DNA of 34,875 nt. It comes from Gemmatimonadota bacterium. GTDB taxonomy: Bacteria > Gemmatimonadota > Gemmatimonadetes > Longimicrobiales > Gaopeijiaceae. A program made the translations under genes and the position numbers. Below are positions 1 to 7,862 of this stretch, piece after piece. A model generated the notes under the pieces. It did no database searches. It had not been told where the DNA came from and saw only the letters and a program-made list of their open reading frames with translations. Every line of letters begins with the position of its first letter. Positions within the stretch are counted from its first letter, which is position 1. The DNA lies in assembly GCA_016873995.1 (NCBI GenBank), contig VGVR01000035.1, positions 1 through 34,875 on the forward strand. Direction: 5' to 3'.

Positions 1-1947
1 GCCGGCCGCGGGCGCGGCGCCCCGCGCCGCGGTCCGCCCGCGTGCGGCCGTCTTCTGCTTCGTGGCGTCCCGCAGACGACCCGCGGCCTGCTCCACCTTG
101 CGCCGCGCTTCGCGCGCGACTTCCTCGATGGGCTGTCCCGCTTCCGCAGCCCCACGCACCGCGCGGATCGCTTCTTCGACTTCGGCGCGCGCCTCGAGCA
201 GCAGCTTGCGCGCGTCTTCGCGGGCGCGGGCGTCGGCGGTTAGCTCCGCCTCGCGCAGCGAGCGTGCCCGCGAGTCGACGTCGGCGCGCAGCCGCTCTGC
301 CTCCTTGCGCTCGTGGTCGAGCTGCGCGGCGAGCTCCCGCGCTTCGCGCTCGTGCCGCTCCAGCAGCTCGAGCAGCTCGTCCATCTGCGCTCCGCCCTGA
401 TCGCGGTACGACTCCGCGTGGTCGAGGACCTCCCCGGGGAAGCCCAACCTGCGCGCGATCGCGAGGCCATAGCTCCGCCCGGGACGCCCCTTCACGAGTC
501 GGTACGTCGGCTCCATGCGCTCCGAGTCGAAGTGCAGCGACCCGTTCACGATCCCGCTCCCCGCGGTGTCCAGCCGCTTCATCTCGCCGAGGTGCGACGT
601 GACCAGCACGGTGGCGCCGCGCCGCACCAGCTCCTCCAGGACGGCACGGGCCAGCGCGGCGCCCTCCGCGGGGTCGGTGCCCGTACCCATCTCGTCGATG
701 AGCACGAGCGAGCGCTGGTCCGCGTCCGCGACGATGTCGGCCAGGTTGGCGAGGTGGGCCGAGAACGTCGACAAGTTGCGCGCGATCGACTGCTCGTCGC
801 CGATGTCCGCGAAGACCCCCGCGAAGACGGGCAGCCGCGTGCCCGCACCCACCGGAGGCACGATCCCGCTCTGAGCGAGCGACCAAACCAGGCCGACGGC
901 CTTGAGCAGCACGCTCTTTCCACCCGTGTTCGGCCCCGAGATGACGAGGGCGCGCTCTTCCGGCCCGAGCACCAGATCGAAAGGAACCACCTCGCCCGCG
1001 CGGGCTTCCAGCAGGAGCGGGTGCCGTCCATTGTGAATGACGAGGCCGCGCTCCTCCGGCGGGGCGATCTCCGGGACGACTGCATCCCACGCGGCAGCTG
1101 CACGGGCGCGCGCGTCGAGCCCGTCGAAGTCGACCAGCGCAGTGGAGGCGCCGCCGATCAGATCGGCGTGCGGGGCGAGCTGCGCGGTGAGCTCCCGCAG
1201 GATGCGGTGCACCTCCCGCGCCTCTTCGCCCTCGAGGTCGCGCAGCTGATTCATCAGCTCGATCGCGACCGGCGGCTCGACATAGACCGTCGCCCCCGTC
1301 TGCGACTCCCCGTGCACGATCCCGCCCACCTCTCCTTTACCCTCGCGTCGCACCGGCACGACGTAGCGGCCGTCGCGCACCGTCACCGAGCCGTCCGGAA
1401 CCACGAAGCGCTCGGGGAGCGAACCCAGGTACGACTCCAGCTTGCGCACGATCTTCGTGTGCGCCCCGCGGAGCCGATCACGAATCGACTTGAGCTCGCG
1501 CGAGGCCGTGTCGAGGACGTGCCCCTCCGCGTCCACGCTGCGCACGAGGGCCTCTACCAGCGACTGCAGGTCCACGAGATGCGCCTCGATGGATGCGAGG
1601 TCCTGCCGGTCGCCACCGAGGGCCGACAGCTCCGCCTTCAGCTCGCGAGACGTCGTGAGCAGAACGCCGACCGCGTGCAGCTCCCCCGCCTCGAGCACCG
1701 AGCCCTCGGTGGCGAGCCGCGCCAGGAAGCCGGTCACGTCCGGGACCGCGCCCAGGCCGAAGTCGGGGCGCGCCGCCCGGAAGCGGATCACCGCGGCCAC
1801 GCGGGCCAGCTCGCGGACGATGTCGTCGCGGTCGACCCGCGGCGTCAGTGCGCGAATCCTCTCGCGCCCCAGGTCGCTCGACGCACGCCGCGCCACCCGG
1901 TCGAGAACGCGCTCGAACTCGAGTACCTCGAGCGCGTGGCCACTCAT
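1..1947 (-). CDS. mutS2: Endonuclease MutS2, C-terminus cut by window edge
   Basis: MutS2 is a MutS-family ATPase that acts on recombination intermediates and, in some bacteria, on collided ribosomes. The 649 codons seen start at an ATG (1945-1947) 19 bases after the yqeY stop. Walker A GPNTGGKS lies at residues 338-345 and the Walker B pair D418/E419 is in LVLIDEMGTGTDP, followed by a TSHLGE segment typical of the family. The last ~120 residues are rich in Glu, Arg and Ala and look like the family's coiled coil, ending in an Ala/Arg/Lys linker at the window edge. Family members are usually near 780-800 residues, so the C-terminal Smr nuclease domain should lie outside the window; I cannot confirm it. 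It is the last gene seen of a HIT-yqeY-mutS2 set. The family assignment is secure. Confidence 0.95.
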   Translation of the reverse strand, partial: MSGHALEVLEFERVLDRVARRASSDLGRERIRALTPRVDRDDIVRELARVAAVIRFRAARPDFGLGAVPDVTGFLARLATEGSVLEAGELHAVGVLLTTSRELKAELSALGGDRQDLASIEAHLVDLQSLVEALVRSVDAEGHVLDTASRELKSIRDRLRGAHTKIVRKLESYLGSLPERFVVPDGSVTVRDGRYVVPVRREGKGEVGGIVHGESQTGATVYVEPPVAIELMNQLRDLEGEEAREVHRILRELTAQLAPHADLIGGASTALVDFDGLDARARAAAAWDAVVPEIAPPEERGLVIHNGRHPLLLEARAGEVVPFDLVLGPEERALVISGPNTGGKSVLLKAVGLVWSLAQSGIVPPVGAGTRLPVFAGVFADIGDEQSIARNLSTFSAHLANLADIVADADQRSLVLIDEMGTGTDPAEGAALARAVLEELVRRGATVLVTSHLGEMKRLDTAGSGIVNGSLHFDSERMEPTYRLVKGRPGRSYGLAIARRLGFPGEVLDHAESYRDQGGAQMDELLELLERHEREARELAAQLDHERKEAERLRADVDSRARSLREAELTADARAREDARKLLLEARAEVEEAIRAVRGAAEAGQPIEEVAREARRKVEQAAGRLRDATKQKTAARGRTAARGAAPAAG

Positions 1948-1966
1948 CCCGGAGTGCTCGGCTGCC

Positions 1967-2404
1967 TCACGCGCCGAGTTCCTCCCGAACGATCCTGTTC
2001 GCCTCCTTTCCATCGAAGCGGCCCCGGATCTTGGGCATCAGGGCGGCCATGACCGCACCCATCTGAGTGGCGCCAGCCGCGATCGCCTCGCGAGCCATCG
2101 CGCGCACGTCGGACTCGGTGAGCCCGGCCGGTAGGTAGCCGGTGAGCACGGCAACCTGTGCGTCCTCGTTGTCGGCGAGCTCGCCTCGTCCGCCAGCGCG
2201 CATCTGCTCGGCGGCGTCCTTGCGTTGCTTGATCGCGCGACTGATGACCTGCACCACCACGTCGTCGCTCGCCTCGATCTTGTCGTCGATCTCGCGGTAG
2301 CGGAGATCGGCGAGCAGCGTCGACAGGACGAGCGTCTTGAACTTGTCGCGCTCTTTACGCGCGGCGTTCAGATCGGATTGGATTCGGCTCTTCAGTTCGC
2401 TCAC
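1967..2404 (-). CDS. GatB/YqeY domain-containing protein
   Basis: A 145-residue protein of the YqeY family, which resembles the C-terminal tRNA-binding domain of GatB in the amidotransferase complex; the role of stand-alone YqeY is not settled. The N-terminus (SELKSRIQSDLNAARKERD), the central LRYREIDDKIEASDD stretch and the C-terminal part (GAVMAALMPKIRGRFDG) match the family well, and the length is typical. The start is GTG (2402-2404), with ELK directly after the initiator region. It lies between the HIT gene and mutS2 on the same strand, 19 bases from mutS2, so the two are probably cotranscribed. Confidence 0.9.
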   Translation of the reverse strand: MSELKSRIQSDLNAARKERDKFKTLVLSTLLADLRYREIDDKIEASDDVVVQVISRAIKQRKDAAEQMRAGGRGELADNEDAQVAVLTGYLPAGLTESDVRAMAREAIAAGATQMGAVMAALMPKIRGRFDGKEANRIVREELGA

Positions 2405-2520
2405 GTCAGTTCGCTCGCAGCGGTTCGGCCCACGACAGTTAGCTTACGACGGCTCAGCCGACGGGGGCGGTCGACGGAGCGACGCGCCGCGGCTCGAGAG
2501 TCGCGCAGGAAAGGGGTGCG

Positions 2521-2542
2521 CGCGAGGAAGCTACCCCTCGCG
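2521..2542. other. Perfect 7-bp hairpin in the HIT-yqeY spacer
   Basis: The 170-base spacer between the HIT stop and the yqeY start contains CGCGAGG (2521-2527) paired with CCTCGCG (2536-2542) around an 8-base loop. An overlapping alternative pairing, GGGGT with ACCCC, is also possible. There is no T-run on either strand, so it is not a canonical intrinsic terminator. It could be a weak terminator, a processing site or chance in GC-rich DNA. I see no gene in the rest of the spacer. Confidence 0.3.
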
Positions 2543-2574
2543 GCGCTGCACGGTCAACGCGCGATCGGATGCGC

Positions 2575-2925
2575 TCAACCCGGCGGCCACCCCAGCGAGC
2601 GGCCGCCGAGGACGTGCACGTGCAGATGGTGAACTGTCTGGCCGCCGTCGGCTCCCGTGTTGATCACGGTCCGATAGCCATCTTCCGAGAGCCCCTCGGC
2701 ACGAGCGATTTCCCGCGCAGCCGAGAGGAGAGCGCCCAGCAGGCCCTGGTCACCTTCGTCGGTGGCGTCGAGCGACGCGACGTGGTCGCGGGGCACCACG
2801 AGCACGTGCACGGGGGCATGCGGGCCGATGTCGCGGAACGCGACCAGGCGTTCGTCCTCGTGAACGATGGCGGCAGGGATCTCGCGCGCGGCGATCTTAC
2901 AGAAGAGGCAGCTGGGGTCTCGCAT
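2575..2925 (-). CDS. HIT-family (HINT-like) nucleotide hydrolase
   Basis: A 116-residue histidine-triad protein, the family that hydrolyses nucleoside phosphoramidates and related adenylated compounds in the cytoplasm. The signature His-x-His-x-His is seen at H100, H102 and H104 (HHLHVHVLGG). An N-terminal C-x-x-C (C6, C9) resembles the partial zinc site of HINT proteins, and FCKIAAREIPAAIVHEDE followed by VPRDH is typical. The length is normal for the family. The start is ATG (2923-2925). No Shine-Dalgarno sequence precedes it, and a possible -10 element sits only 6 bases upstream. Its physiological substrate cannot be read from the sequence. Confidence 0.93.
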   Translation of the reverse strand: MRDPSCLFCKIAAREIPAAIVHEDERLVAFRDIGPHAPVHVLVVPRDHVASLDATDEGDQGLLGALLSAAREIARAEGLSEDGYRTVINTGADGGQTVHHLHVHVLGGRSLGWPPG

Positions 2926-2931
2926 GCGATC

Positions 2932-2937
2932 AGGTTA
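2932..2937 (-). promoter_or_regulatory. Possible -10 element for a leaderless HIT mRNA
   Basis: On the minus strand TAACCT ends 6 bases before the HIT start codon (2925). This spacing would place the transcription start at or next to the ATG, giving a leaderless mRNA, which fits the lack of a ribosome binding site there. No convincing -35 box is present at the expected distance, so the call is tentative. Confidence 0.35.
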
Positions 2938-3093
2938 GCGGAGCCCGCAGGGGGACGCGAGCATGCGCGGATGGGCCAGGACGAGCGCGCTTGGGGAAAA
3001 GCCGTCCCGCACCGACATGGAGGCGCTCCCTCGCGACCTGCACTTTCACACGGGTGGCCGCATCGCTTCAACTCGATCCACGTGGGAGGACGC

Positions 3094-3519
3094 ATGCATC
3101 CCGTCGCAGCCTTCGCCGAGACCGCGCTTCGCCAGAGCGTTCAACCAGCCCTCCGCCTGCGCGAGTTGCTCGAGCTCACCGCCCAGCGCATGGACCACTC
3201 GCTGGACGCGACGCGGCTACGCGCGATCCTCGAGGTCTACCCGGAGCGCTTTCGCCTCCTCGACCCGTGGTGTGGCCGTTGGCAGAGCCCAGGCGCGTAC
3301 CGATCAGGCGCCGCGACCACCGATATCGACGTTTGGGTGGTGAGTGTCACAGAAGGGGCACCTCCCCCGAGCGCGCCCGCGACACTCAAACTGAGGCAGA
3401 GTGTGCGGTGGCTCGCGCGTGGAGTCGATCCGAGGTCGCCCACCGACGTCGGTCGCTGGTACGCGATCGCCCTGTCGGAGCGAGCGACGCGCCGAGCCGT
3501 GGTTCGGCGCGCCGCCTAG
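3094..3519 (+). CDS. Hypothetical protein, lone plus-strand gene
   Basis: A 141-residue open frame starting at ATG 3094, preceded by GGGAGGA (3084-3090), a strong but closely spaced ribosome binding site. The protein has a helical-looking N-terminal half rich in Leu, Arg and Ala (RLRELLELTAQRMDHSLDA). It then has a Trp-containing centre (RLLDPWCGRWQSPGAYRSG, then TDIDVWVVSV) and a basic C-terminus. No signal peptide or membrane segment is seen and I do not recognise a family. Codon third positions are mostly G or C, as expected for a real gene here, and the strands opposite show no competing protein. It sits alone between the divergent HIT gene and the convergent prmA, whose stop is 9 bases away. 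Confidence 0.55.
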   Translation: MHPVAAFAETALRQSVQPALRLRELLELTAQRMDHSLDATRLRAILEVYPERFRLLDPWCGRWQSPGAYRSGAATTDIDVWVVSVTEGAPPPSAPATLKLRQSVRWLARGVDPRSPTDVGRWYAIALSERATRRAVVRRAA

Positions 3520-3528
3520 TGGCTCGCG

Positions 3529-4395
3529 TCAGCGGCCCCGCGTGAAGAGGCCCGAGCGCCACTCACCGTCCTCGTCGACCCGGCGCATCAGCAGGCCCGC
3601 ACGCTCGGCCGCCTCGCGCACGCTCGGCCACTCGTGGTCCAGGATCCCCGAGAGGATGAGCCACCCTCCGGGGGCGAGCGCGCGCACGAACCCCTCCATC
3701 AACCCCAGCAGCGGTCTCGACTCGATGTTGGCCACCACCCCGTCCACGGGGCCGAGTGCGGCGAGGTCGTCCGGGCCGACCATTGCCTCTACGCATCGTA
3801 CACGCTCCTGTACCGCGTTGTGCTCCAGGTTCTCGCGCAGGGCCTCACAGGCGAGCGCGTCCGCCTCGATGGCGACCACCGACGACGCGCCCAGCCGTGA
3901 CGCGGCGATGGCCAGGATCCCCGACCCCGACCCCACGTCGAGCACGCGGTCCCCGGCTTGGACCGCCTCGTCCAGTAAGCGCAAGCACCCACGCGTCGTG
4001 CCGTGCTCCGCCGTGCCGAACGCCATGCCGGGATCGACGACGATGTCGATGGGGGGCGCATCGGGCGGCGCGGGTATCCACGAAGGTCGCACGAGAATGC
4101 GCTCGGTGATCCGCCGCGGAGCGAGGCCACGCTTCCACGTCTCGGCCCAGTCCTCGTGGCTCCGCCACTCCACCTCGAGCTCGAAGTCGTCCGACCCGGA
4201 CAAGTCGCGGAGCGTCGTCTTGGCCCCCTCGACGAACTCCTCGAGGTCGGCAGGCTCCTCGACGGCGGTGACGATCCACCCGTCTCGCTCTTCGGCGGCA
4301 CGGGCCCCGACCGCGAGCAGGCCCTCCACGAGCAGAGGCGACAGATCCGGGTCGGCGCGCGGCCGTACCCGCATCTGGAGCCAGCGTCGGCTCAT
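3529..4395 (-). CDS. prmA: Ribosomal protein L11 methyltransferase
   Basis: PrmA transfers methyl groups from S-adenosylmethionine to ribosomal protein L11. The 288-residue protein has the N-terminal L11-recognition region followed by a class I methyltransferase fold. The PrmA-specific DPGMAFGTAEHGTT is at 121-134, motif I VLDVGSGSG at 151-159, the acidic motif II region VVAIEAD at 173-179 and motif IV VANIESRPLL at 221-230. Most PrmA proteins have NIL at motif IV; here it is NIE. The length is normal. The ATG start overlaps the dnaJ stop as ATGA (4392-4395), indicating translational coupling. It is the last gene of the long minus-strand run and its stop faces the plus-strand gene ending at 3519. 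Confidence 0.94.
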   Translation of the reverse strand: MSRRWLQMRVRPRADPDLSPLLVEGLLAVGARAAEERDGWIVTAVEEPADLEEFVEGAKTTLRDLSGSDDFELEVEWRSHEDWAETWKRGLAPRRITERILVRPSWIPAPPDAPPIDIVVDPGMAFGTAEHGTTRGCLRLLDEAVQAGDRVLDVGSGSGILAIAASRLGASSVVAIEADALACEALRENLEHNAVQERVRCVEAMVGPDDLAALGPVDGVVANIESRPLLGLMEGFVRALAPGGWLILSGILDHEWPSVREAAERAGLLMRRVDEDGEWRSGLFTRGR

Positions 4396-5543
4396 CCTCC
4401 GGTGAACGCCTCTTTCACCCGAGACCAGAACCCCTTCTCGGTGCGCAAGCGGATCTGCGACGGGGGCGGCGACTCGATCTCACGCAGCTTCCTCACCAGC
4501 GCCTCTTGCTCCGGCGTGAGCTCCTCCGGGGTCCAGACCTGAACCCGCACCAGCTGGTCGCCCCGGACGGTCCCGTTGAGCTCGGGAAGCCCGAGCCCCC
4601 GCAAGCGAAGCACCTCCCCGCTCTGGATCCCTGCTGGAATCGTGACGCGGGCGGCGCCCTCGACGGTCGGGACCTCCACGTCGGCGCCCAACGCGGCCTG
4701 CCCGAAAGTAATCGGCAGCTCGTGGATGAGGTCCGACCCCTCGCGCACGAACCTCGGGTCCTCCTGGATCTCGAGCAGGACCACCAGGTCGCCCCGCGGG
4801 CCCCCGCGCGGACCGGCGCTCCCCCGGCCGCGCAGCGTCAAGAAGTTCTCGGCCGTGACGCCCGGGGGCACCTCGAGCTCGACGTCGCTCTCGGCGCGGA
4901 CCCTCCCCTCCCCCTGACAGGTCGCGCACTCCTTTTGGATGATGCGCCCTTCGCCCTGGCAGCTACGGCACGGCTGCACGCTCACGAACTGGCCGAACAC
5001 CGAGCGCTGCACGTGGCGCTCCTCGCCCGAACCGTCGCAGGTGCGGCACGTGACAGGTGACGTCCCGGGCTCGGCGCCGGACCCGTCGCACTTGGTGCAG
5101 TTCTCCAGCAGCGACACGCGTACCGTCTTGGTCACGCCCTTGGCGACCTCGGCGAGCGTGAGCTGGAGCCGGATCCGAACCGTCTGCCCCCGCCGACTCG
5201 CGCTCCGCTGCCCGCGCGCCCCACGCATGCCGAAGAGCTCCTCGAGACCCGAGAAGCCACCGAAGTCGCGCATGAAGATCTCGACGGCGTCGCCGAAGTC
5301 GAATTGTTGCCCGCCGGCCCGGCCCTTCACCCCCTGCTCGCCGTAGCGATCGTACAGCGCGCGCTTCTCGGAGTCGCGCAGCACCTCGTACGCCTGCGTG
5401 ACTTCCTTGAACCGCTCCTCGGCCTCCTTGGAGCCTTGGTTGCGGTCCGGATGATACTGCAGGGCAAGCTGGCGATAGGCCTTCTTGATCTGCTCCGTGT
5501 CGGCGGTCCGCGACACGCCCAGCAACTGGTAGTAGTCGGCCAT
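4392..5543 (-). CDS. dnaJ: Chaperone protein DnaJ (type I Hsp40)
   Basis: DnaJ delivers unfolded clients to DnaK and stimulates its ATPase. All type I parts are present in 383 residues. The J-domain carries HPD at 31-33, followed by a Gly/Phe-rich segment (~residues 68-110). Four zinc motifs follow: CTKCDGSG (149-156), CRTCDGSG (166-173), CRSCQGEG (192-199) and CATCQGEG (206-213). Two C-terminal client-binding domains end in a short basic tail. The third and fourth motifs have QGEG, a common variant. It lies 49 bases after hrcA and overlaps prmA by four bases. Neither grpE nor dnaK is beside it, unlike the common hrcA-grpE-dnaK-dnaJ order. Confidence 0.96.
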   Translation of the reverse strand: MADYYQLLGVSRTADTEQIKKAYRQLALQYHPDRNQGSKEAEERFKEVTQAYEVLRDSEKRALYDRYGEQGVKGRAGGQQFDFGDAVEIFMRDFGGFSGLEELFGMRGARGQRSASRRGQTVRIRLQLTLAEVAKGVTKTVRVSLLENCTKCDGSGAEPGTSPVTCRTCDGSGEERHVQRSVFGQFVSVQPCRSCQGEGRIIQKECATCQGEGRVRAESDVELEVPPGVTAENFLTLRGRGSAGPRGGPRGDLVVLLEIQEDPRFVREGSDLIHELPITFGQAALGADVEVPTVEGAARVTIPAGIQSGEVLRLRGLGLPELNGTVRGDQLVRVQVWTPEELTPEQEALVRKLREIESPPPSQIRLRTEKGFWSRVKEAFTGG

Positions 5544-5592
5544 CAGATGGGAGGTAGGCGGGAGCTGGAGAAGCGACGGCGCGGGGCTCGCG

Positions 5593-6663
5593 TCACGTCG
5601 CCAGAACTCGCGTGACCAGAGACGACGTGTAGTCCACGATCGTCACCACCTTCTCGTACGGCATGCGCGTCGGTCCGATCACGCCGATGACGCCGCGCAA
5701 CCCGCCCACGCTGTACTCCGCGGTCACGAGCGTGAAGTCGGAGAGCGCGGTCGCGTCGTTCTCTCCGCCGATGGTGATCCTGATGCGCCCGGCGTGCTCT
5801 CGGTTACCAACCGCCGCCGCGAGCAGGTCCCGCTGGTCGGTGAGGTCGATGAGGCCCTTGAGACGGGCGCCGGTGCCGAACTCGGGCTGTGAAGCGAGCA
5901 CGCTGGTGGGGCCGAGGTGCAGCTGCGACGCATCCACGGCGCTGCAGTCGAACAGCTCGGCGCCGGACTGCACGAAGATGTTGATCAGCTCCTGGCCGGT
6001 TCCGTCGGGCGTGCTGTCGCGCAGACGCTGAGGGAGTGTGCGGCGGATCTCCGACAGGCTGAGTCCCGCCAACCGCTCGTTGAGCGCGAGGGTCACCGCG
6101 ACCAGCGTCTCGGGCGGCACCTCGATGGGGAGGTCGACATAGACCGTCCGCACCACGCCACCGCGGATCGAGGCCACGAGCAACACCTTGCTCGACGACA
6201 CCTGGATCAGCTCGAGCTTCTCCAGCACCGCGTCCTCGAGGCGAGGCGCGAGGGCGACGCCCAGCTCGTTGGAGATCAAGCTCAGCACCCTCGTGGCGTG
6301 CAGGATAAGTCGTTCGACCGCCGACGAGCCCGCCCGCTCGAGTTCCCGCTCGAGGCTCGCACGCTCGGCGGGCGAAGGCGCCAGAGGCTCCATGAGCCGA
6401 TCGACGAAGAAGCGGTACGCCTGGTCGGTCGGAACGCGGCCCGCAGACGTGTGGGGGTGGAAGAGGTACCCCTTCGCCTCGAGGTCGCTCATGGTGTTGC
6501 GAATGGTCGCCGCGGACACGCCCAGATCGAACCCGCGCGACACGGTTCGGCTGCCGGCGGGCTCGGCGGTCTCCACGTACGTCCGCACGACCGCCTCGAG
6601 CACCTGCTGCTCGCGCTCGCTCAGCGAACGATCCACGACGTCCTTCGGCTCCAAACCGGGCAT
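5593..6663 (-). CDS. hrcA: Heat-inducible transcription repressor HrcA
   Basis: HrcA represses heat-shock chaperone genes by binding CIRCE operators. From the ATG at 6663 the protein has 356 residues. A winged helix-turn-helix covers ~15-85, with the family signature SAATIRNTMSDLE-x-KGYL followed by PHTSAGRVPTD. A GAF-like middle domain and the C-terminal GVIGPTRMPYEKVV segment follow. The frame stays open far upstream through hemW, but the upstream residues are low-complexity and unrelated to HrcA, so 6663 was chosen. The hemW stop is 31 bases upstream. I saw no TTAGCACTC-N9-GAGTGCTAA operator near hrcA or dnaJ, so self-regulation within this operon is not supported by the visible sequence. 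Confidence 0.94.
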   Translation of the reverse strand: MPGLEPKDVVDRSLSEREQQVLEAVVRTYVETAEPAGSRTVSRGFDLGVSAATIRNTMSDLEAKGYLFHPHTSAGRVPTDQAYRFFVDRLMEPLAPSPAERASLERELERAGSSAVERLILHATRVLSLISNELGVALAPRLEDAVLEKLELIQVSSSKVLLVASIRGGVVRTVYVDLPIEVPPETLVAVTLALNERLAGLSLSEIRRTLPQRLRDSTPDGTGQELINIFVQSGAELFDCSAVDASQLHLGPTSVLASQPEFGTGARLKGLIDLTDQRDLLAAAVGNREHAGRIRITIGGENDATALSDFTLVTAEYSVGGLRGVIGVIGPTRMPYEKVVTIVDYTSSLVTRVLAT

Positions 6664-6694
6664 GGTCGAAGATCGAAAAGCGGCGCCCAATGGG

Positions 6695-7861
6695 TCAACC
6701 CGCGAGTGATGCGACCGGCGAAGCGCCGCGGGAATCCAGCTCGACGGCCAGCCGGTCGAGGAGGAGCCACCCCTGGGCGGTGAGCCGCACGCGCCCTCCC
6801 TCCAGCACCGCCAACCCTTCCCTTTCCCATAGGCGTACCAGCTCGCGCACGGCCTCCGGGCGACCGTCGAGCGCCAGGCCCGCGCTCGTGCGGAGTCCCA
6901 GCCAAGTGGCCTCCAGCGCCTGCGTGGTTGCATCGATGTGCTCGCGGCCTTCCTCCGGGCTCCGCCCCGCCAGGAGGTGCTGCCGATAGGCGGCCCAGTC
7001 GCGCTCGTTCCACCAGCGCATGGGGTGAACGTAGCTGTGGGCTCCGCTCCCCAGCCCCAAGTAGGGCCGTCCGTCCCAGTAGGTGGCATTGTGGCGCGAC
7101 GAGTAGCCCGGGCGCGCGAAATTCGATACCTCGTAGTGCTCGTAACCTGCGCGCGTCAAGGTGTCGGCAGCCTCCAGTAACTCGTCGCGATACCGCTCCT
7201 CGTCGACGCCCGGCTCCCTCCCCTCGGCCACCGCACGCCCCAGCGCGGTGGCCGGCTCCACGCTCAGGCCGTACAGGCTCACGTGCGGCACGTCCAGGTC
7301 GAGCGCGCGCTCGAGGTCTTCGCGCCAAGGGCGGCCGAGATGGGCAGGCAGGCCGAACACCAGGTCGACGCTCACGTTCTCGAGCCCGACCGCCTTCGCT
7401 TGGTCGACCGCGCGGACGGCACCCTCCGCGCCGTGCAGCCTGCCCATCCAGCGGAGCGTCGGTGCGTGGAAGCTCTGCACTCCCAGGCTGAGGCGGTTCA
7501 CGCCCGCGGTCCGCCACGCCGCGCCGAGCTCCCGAGTGAAGCTCTCGGGGTTCGCTTCCGCGGTCCACTCGAGGTGCTCGTTGCTCAGCCGCCCTTCGCC
7601 CAGGATGACCGCGAGGCGGCGCATGGCCGTCGGCCCGAGCAGCGATGGCGTTCCACCCCCGACGTACACCGTGTCCAGCTGAGTGGCCAGCGAGTATCCC
7701 GCGCCCTCGAGCAAGGCGAGCTCCGCGGTGATCGCGTGAATCCACCCGTCCACGTCTCCCTGCGGGCTCACGGTCACCGCAAAGTCGCAGTACAGGCACC
7801 GGCGCACGCAGAACGGTGCATGCACGTACACCGAGCGGATGTCGCGAGTGGCCGGCTCCAT
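6695..7861 (-). CDS. hemW: Heme chaperone HemW-like radical SAM protein
   Basis: A 388-residue radical SAM protein of the HemW type, related to coproporphyrinogen dehydrogenase HemN but shown in other bacteria to bind and deliver heme. The 4Fe-4S motif C-x3-C-x2-C is C18, C22 and C25 (PFCVRRCLYCDF). Downstream are VYVGGGTPSLL, EANPES, a GVQSF segment and the HNATYW region typical of HemW; the C-terminal part looks like a winged-helix domain. The length is normal. The ATG lies one base after the dprA stop, and hrcA follows after 31 bases. Adjacency of hemW with hrcA-dnaJ is common in several phyla. HemN activity is less likely because the protein is shorter and lacks the HemN N-terminal extension. 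Confidence 0.92.
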   Translation of the reverse strand: MEPATRDIRSVYVHAPFCVRRCLYCDFAVTVSPQGDVDGWIHAITAELALLEGAGYSLATQLDTVYVGGGTPSLLGPTAMRRLAVILGEGRLSNEHLEWTAEANPESFTRELGAAWRTAGVNRLSLGVQSFHAPTLRWMGRLHGAEGAVRAVDQAKAVGLENVSVDLVFGLPAHLGRPWREDLERALDLDVPHVSLYGLSVEPATALGRAVAEGREPGVDEERYRDELLEAADTLTRAGYEHYEVSNFARPGYSSRHNATYWDGRPYLGLGSGAHSYVHPMRWWNERDWAAYRQHLLAGRSPEEGREHIDATTQALEATWLGLRTSAGLALDGRPEAVRELVRLWEREGLAVLEGGRVRLTAQGWLLLDRLAVELDSRGASPVASLAG

Positions 7862-7862
7862 C

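Noticed and set aside
1951..1959. GAGTGCTCG resembling half of a CIRCE operator
   Set aside because: No matching TTAGCACTC half-site at the required spacing, and it lies near the mutS2 start, not near chaperone genes.
313..2052. 579-codon plus-strand open frame opposite mutS2
   Set aside because: The minus strand encodes MutS2 with intact Walker motifs; the plus frame shows no domain.
2405..2574. Possible rpsU gene in the HIT-yqeY spacer, as found near yqeY in other bacteria
   Set aside because: I translated the spacer on the minus strand and saw no S21-like sequence, only a hairpin.
6664..7089. 142-codon N-terminal extension of HrcA
   Set aside because: The upstream residues are low-complexity and lie inside hemW; the ATG at 6663 gives a normal-length HrcA.
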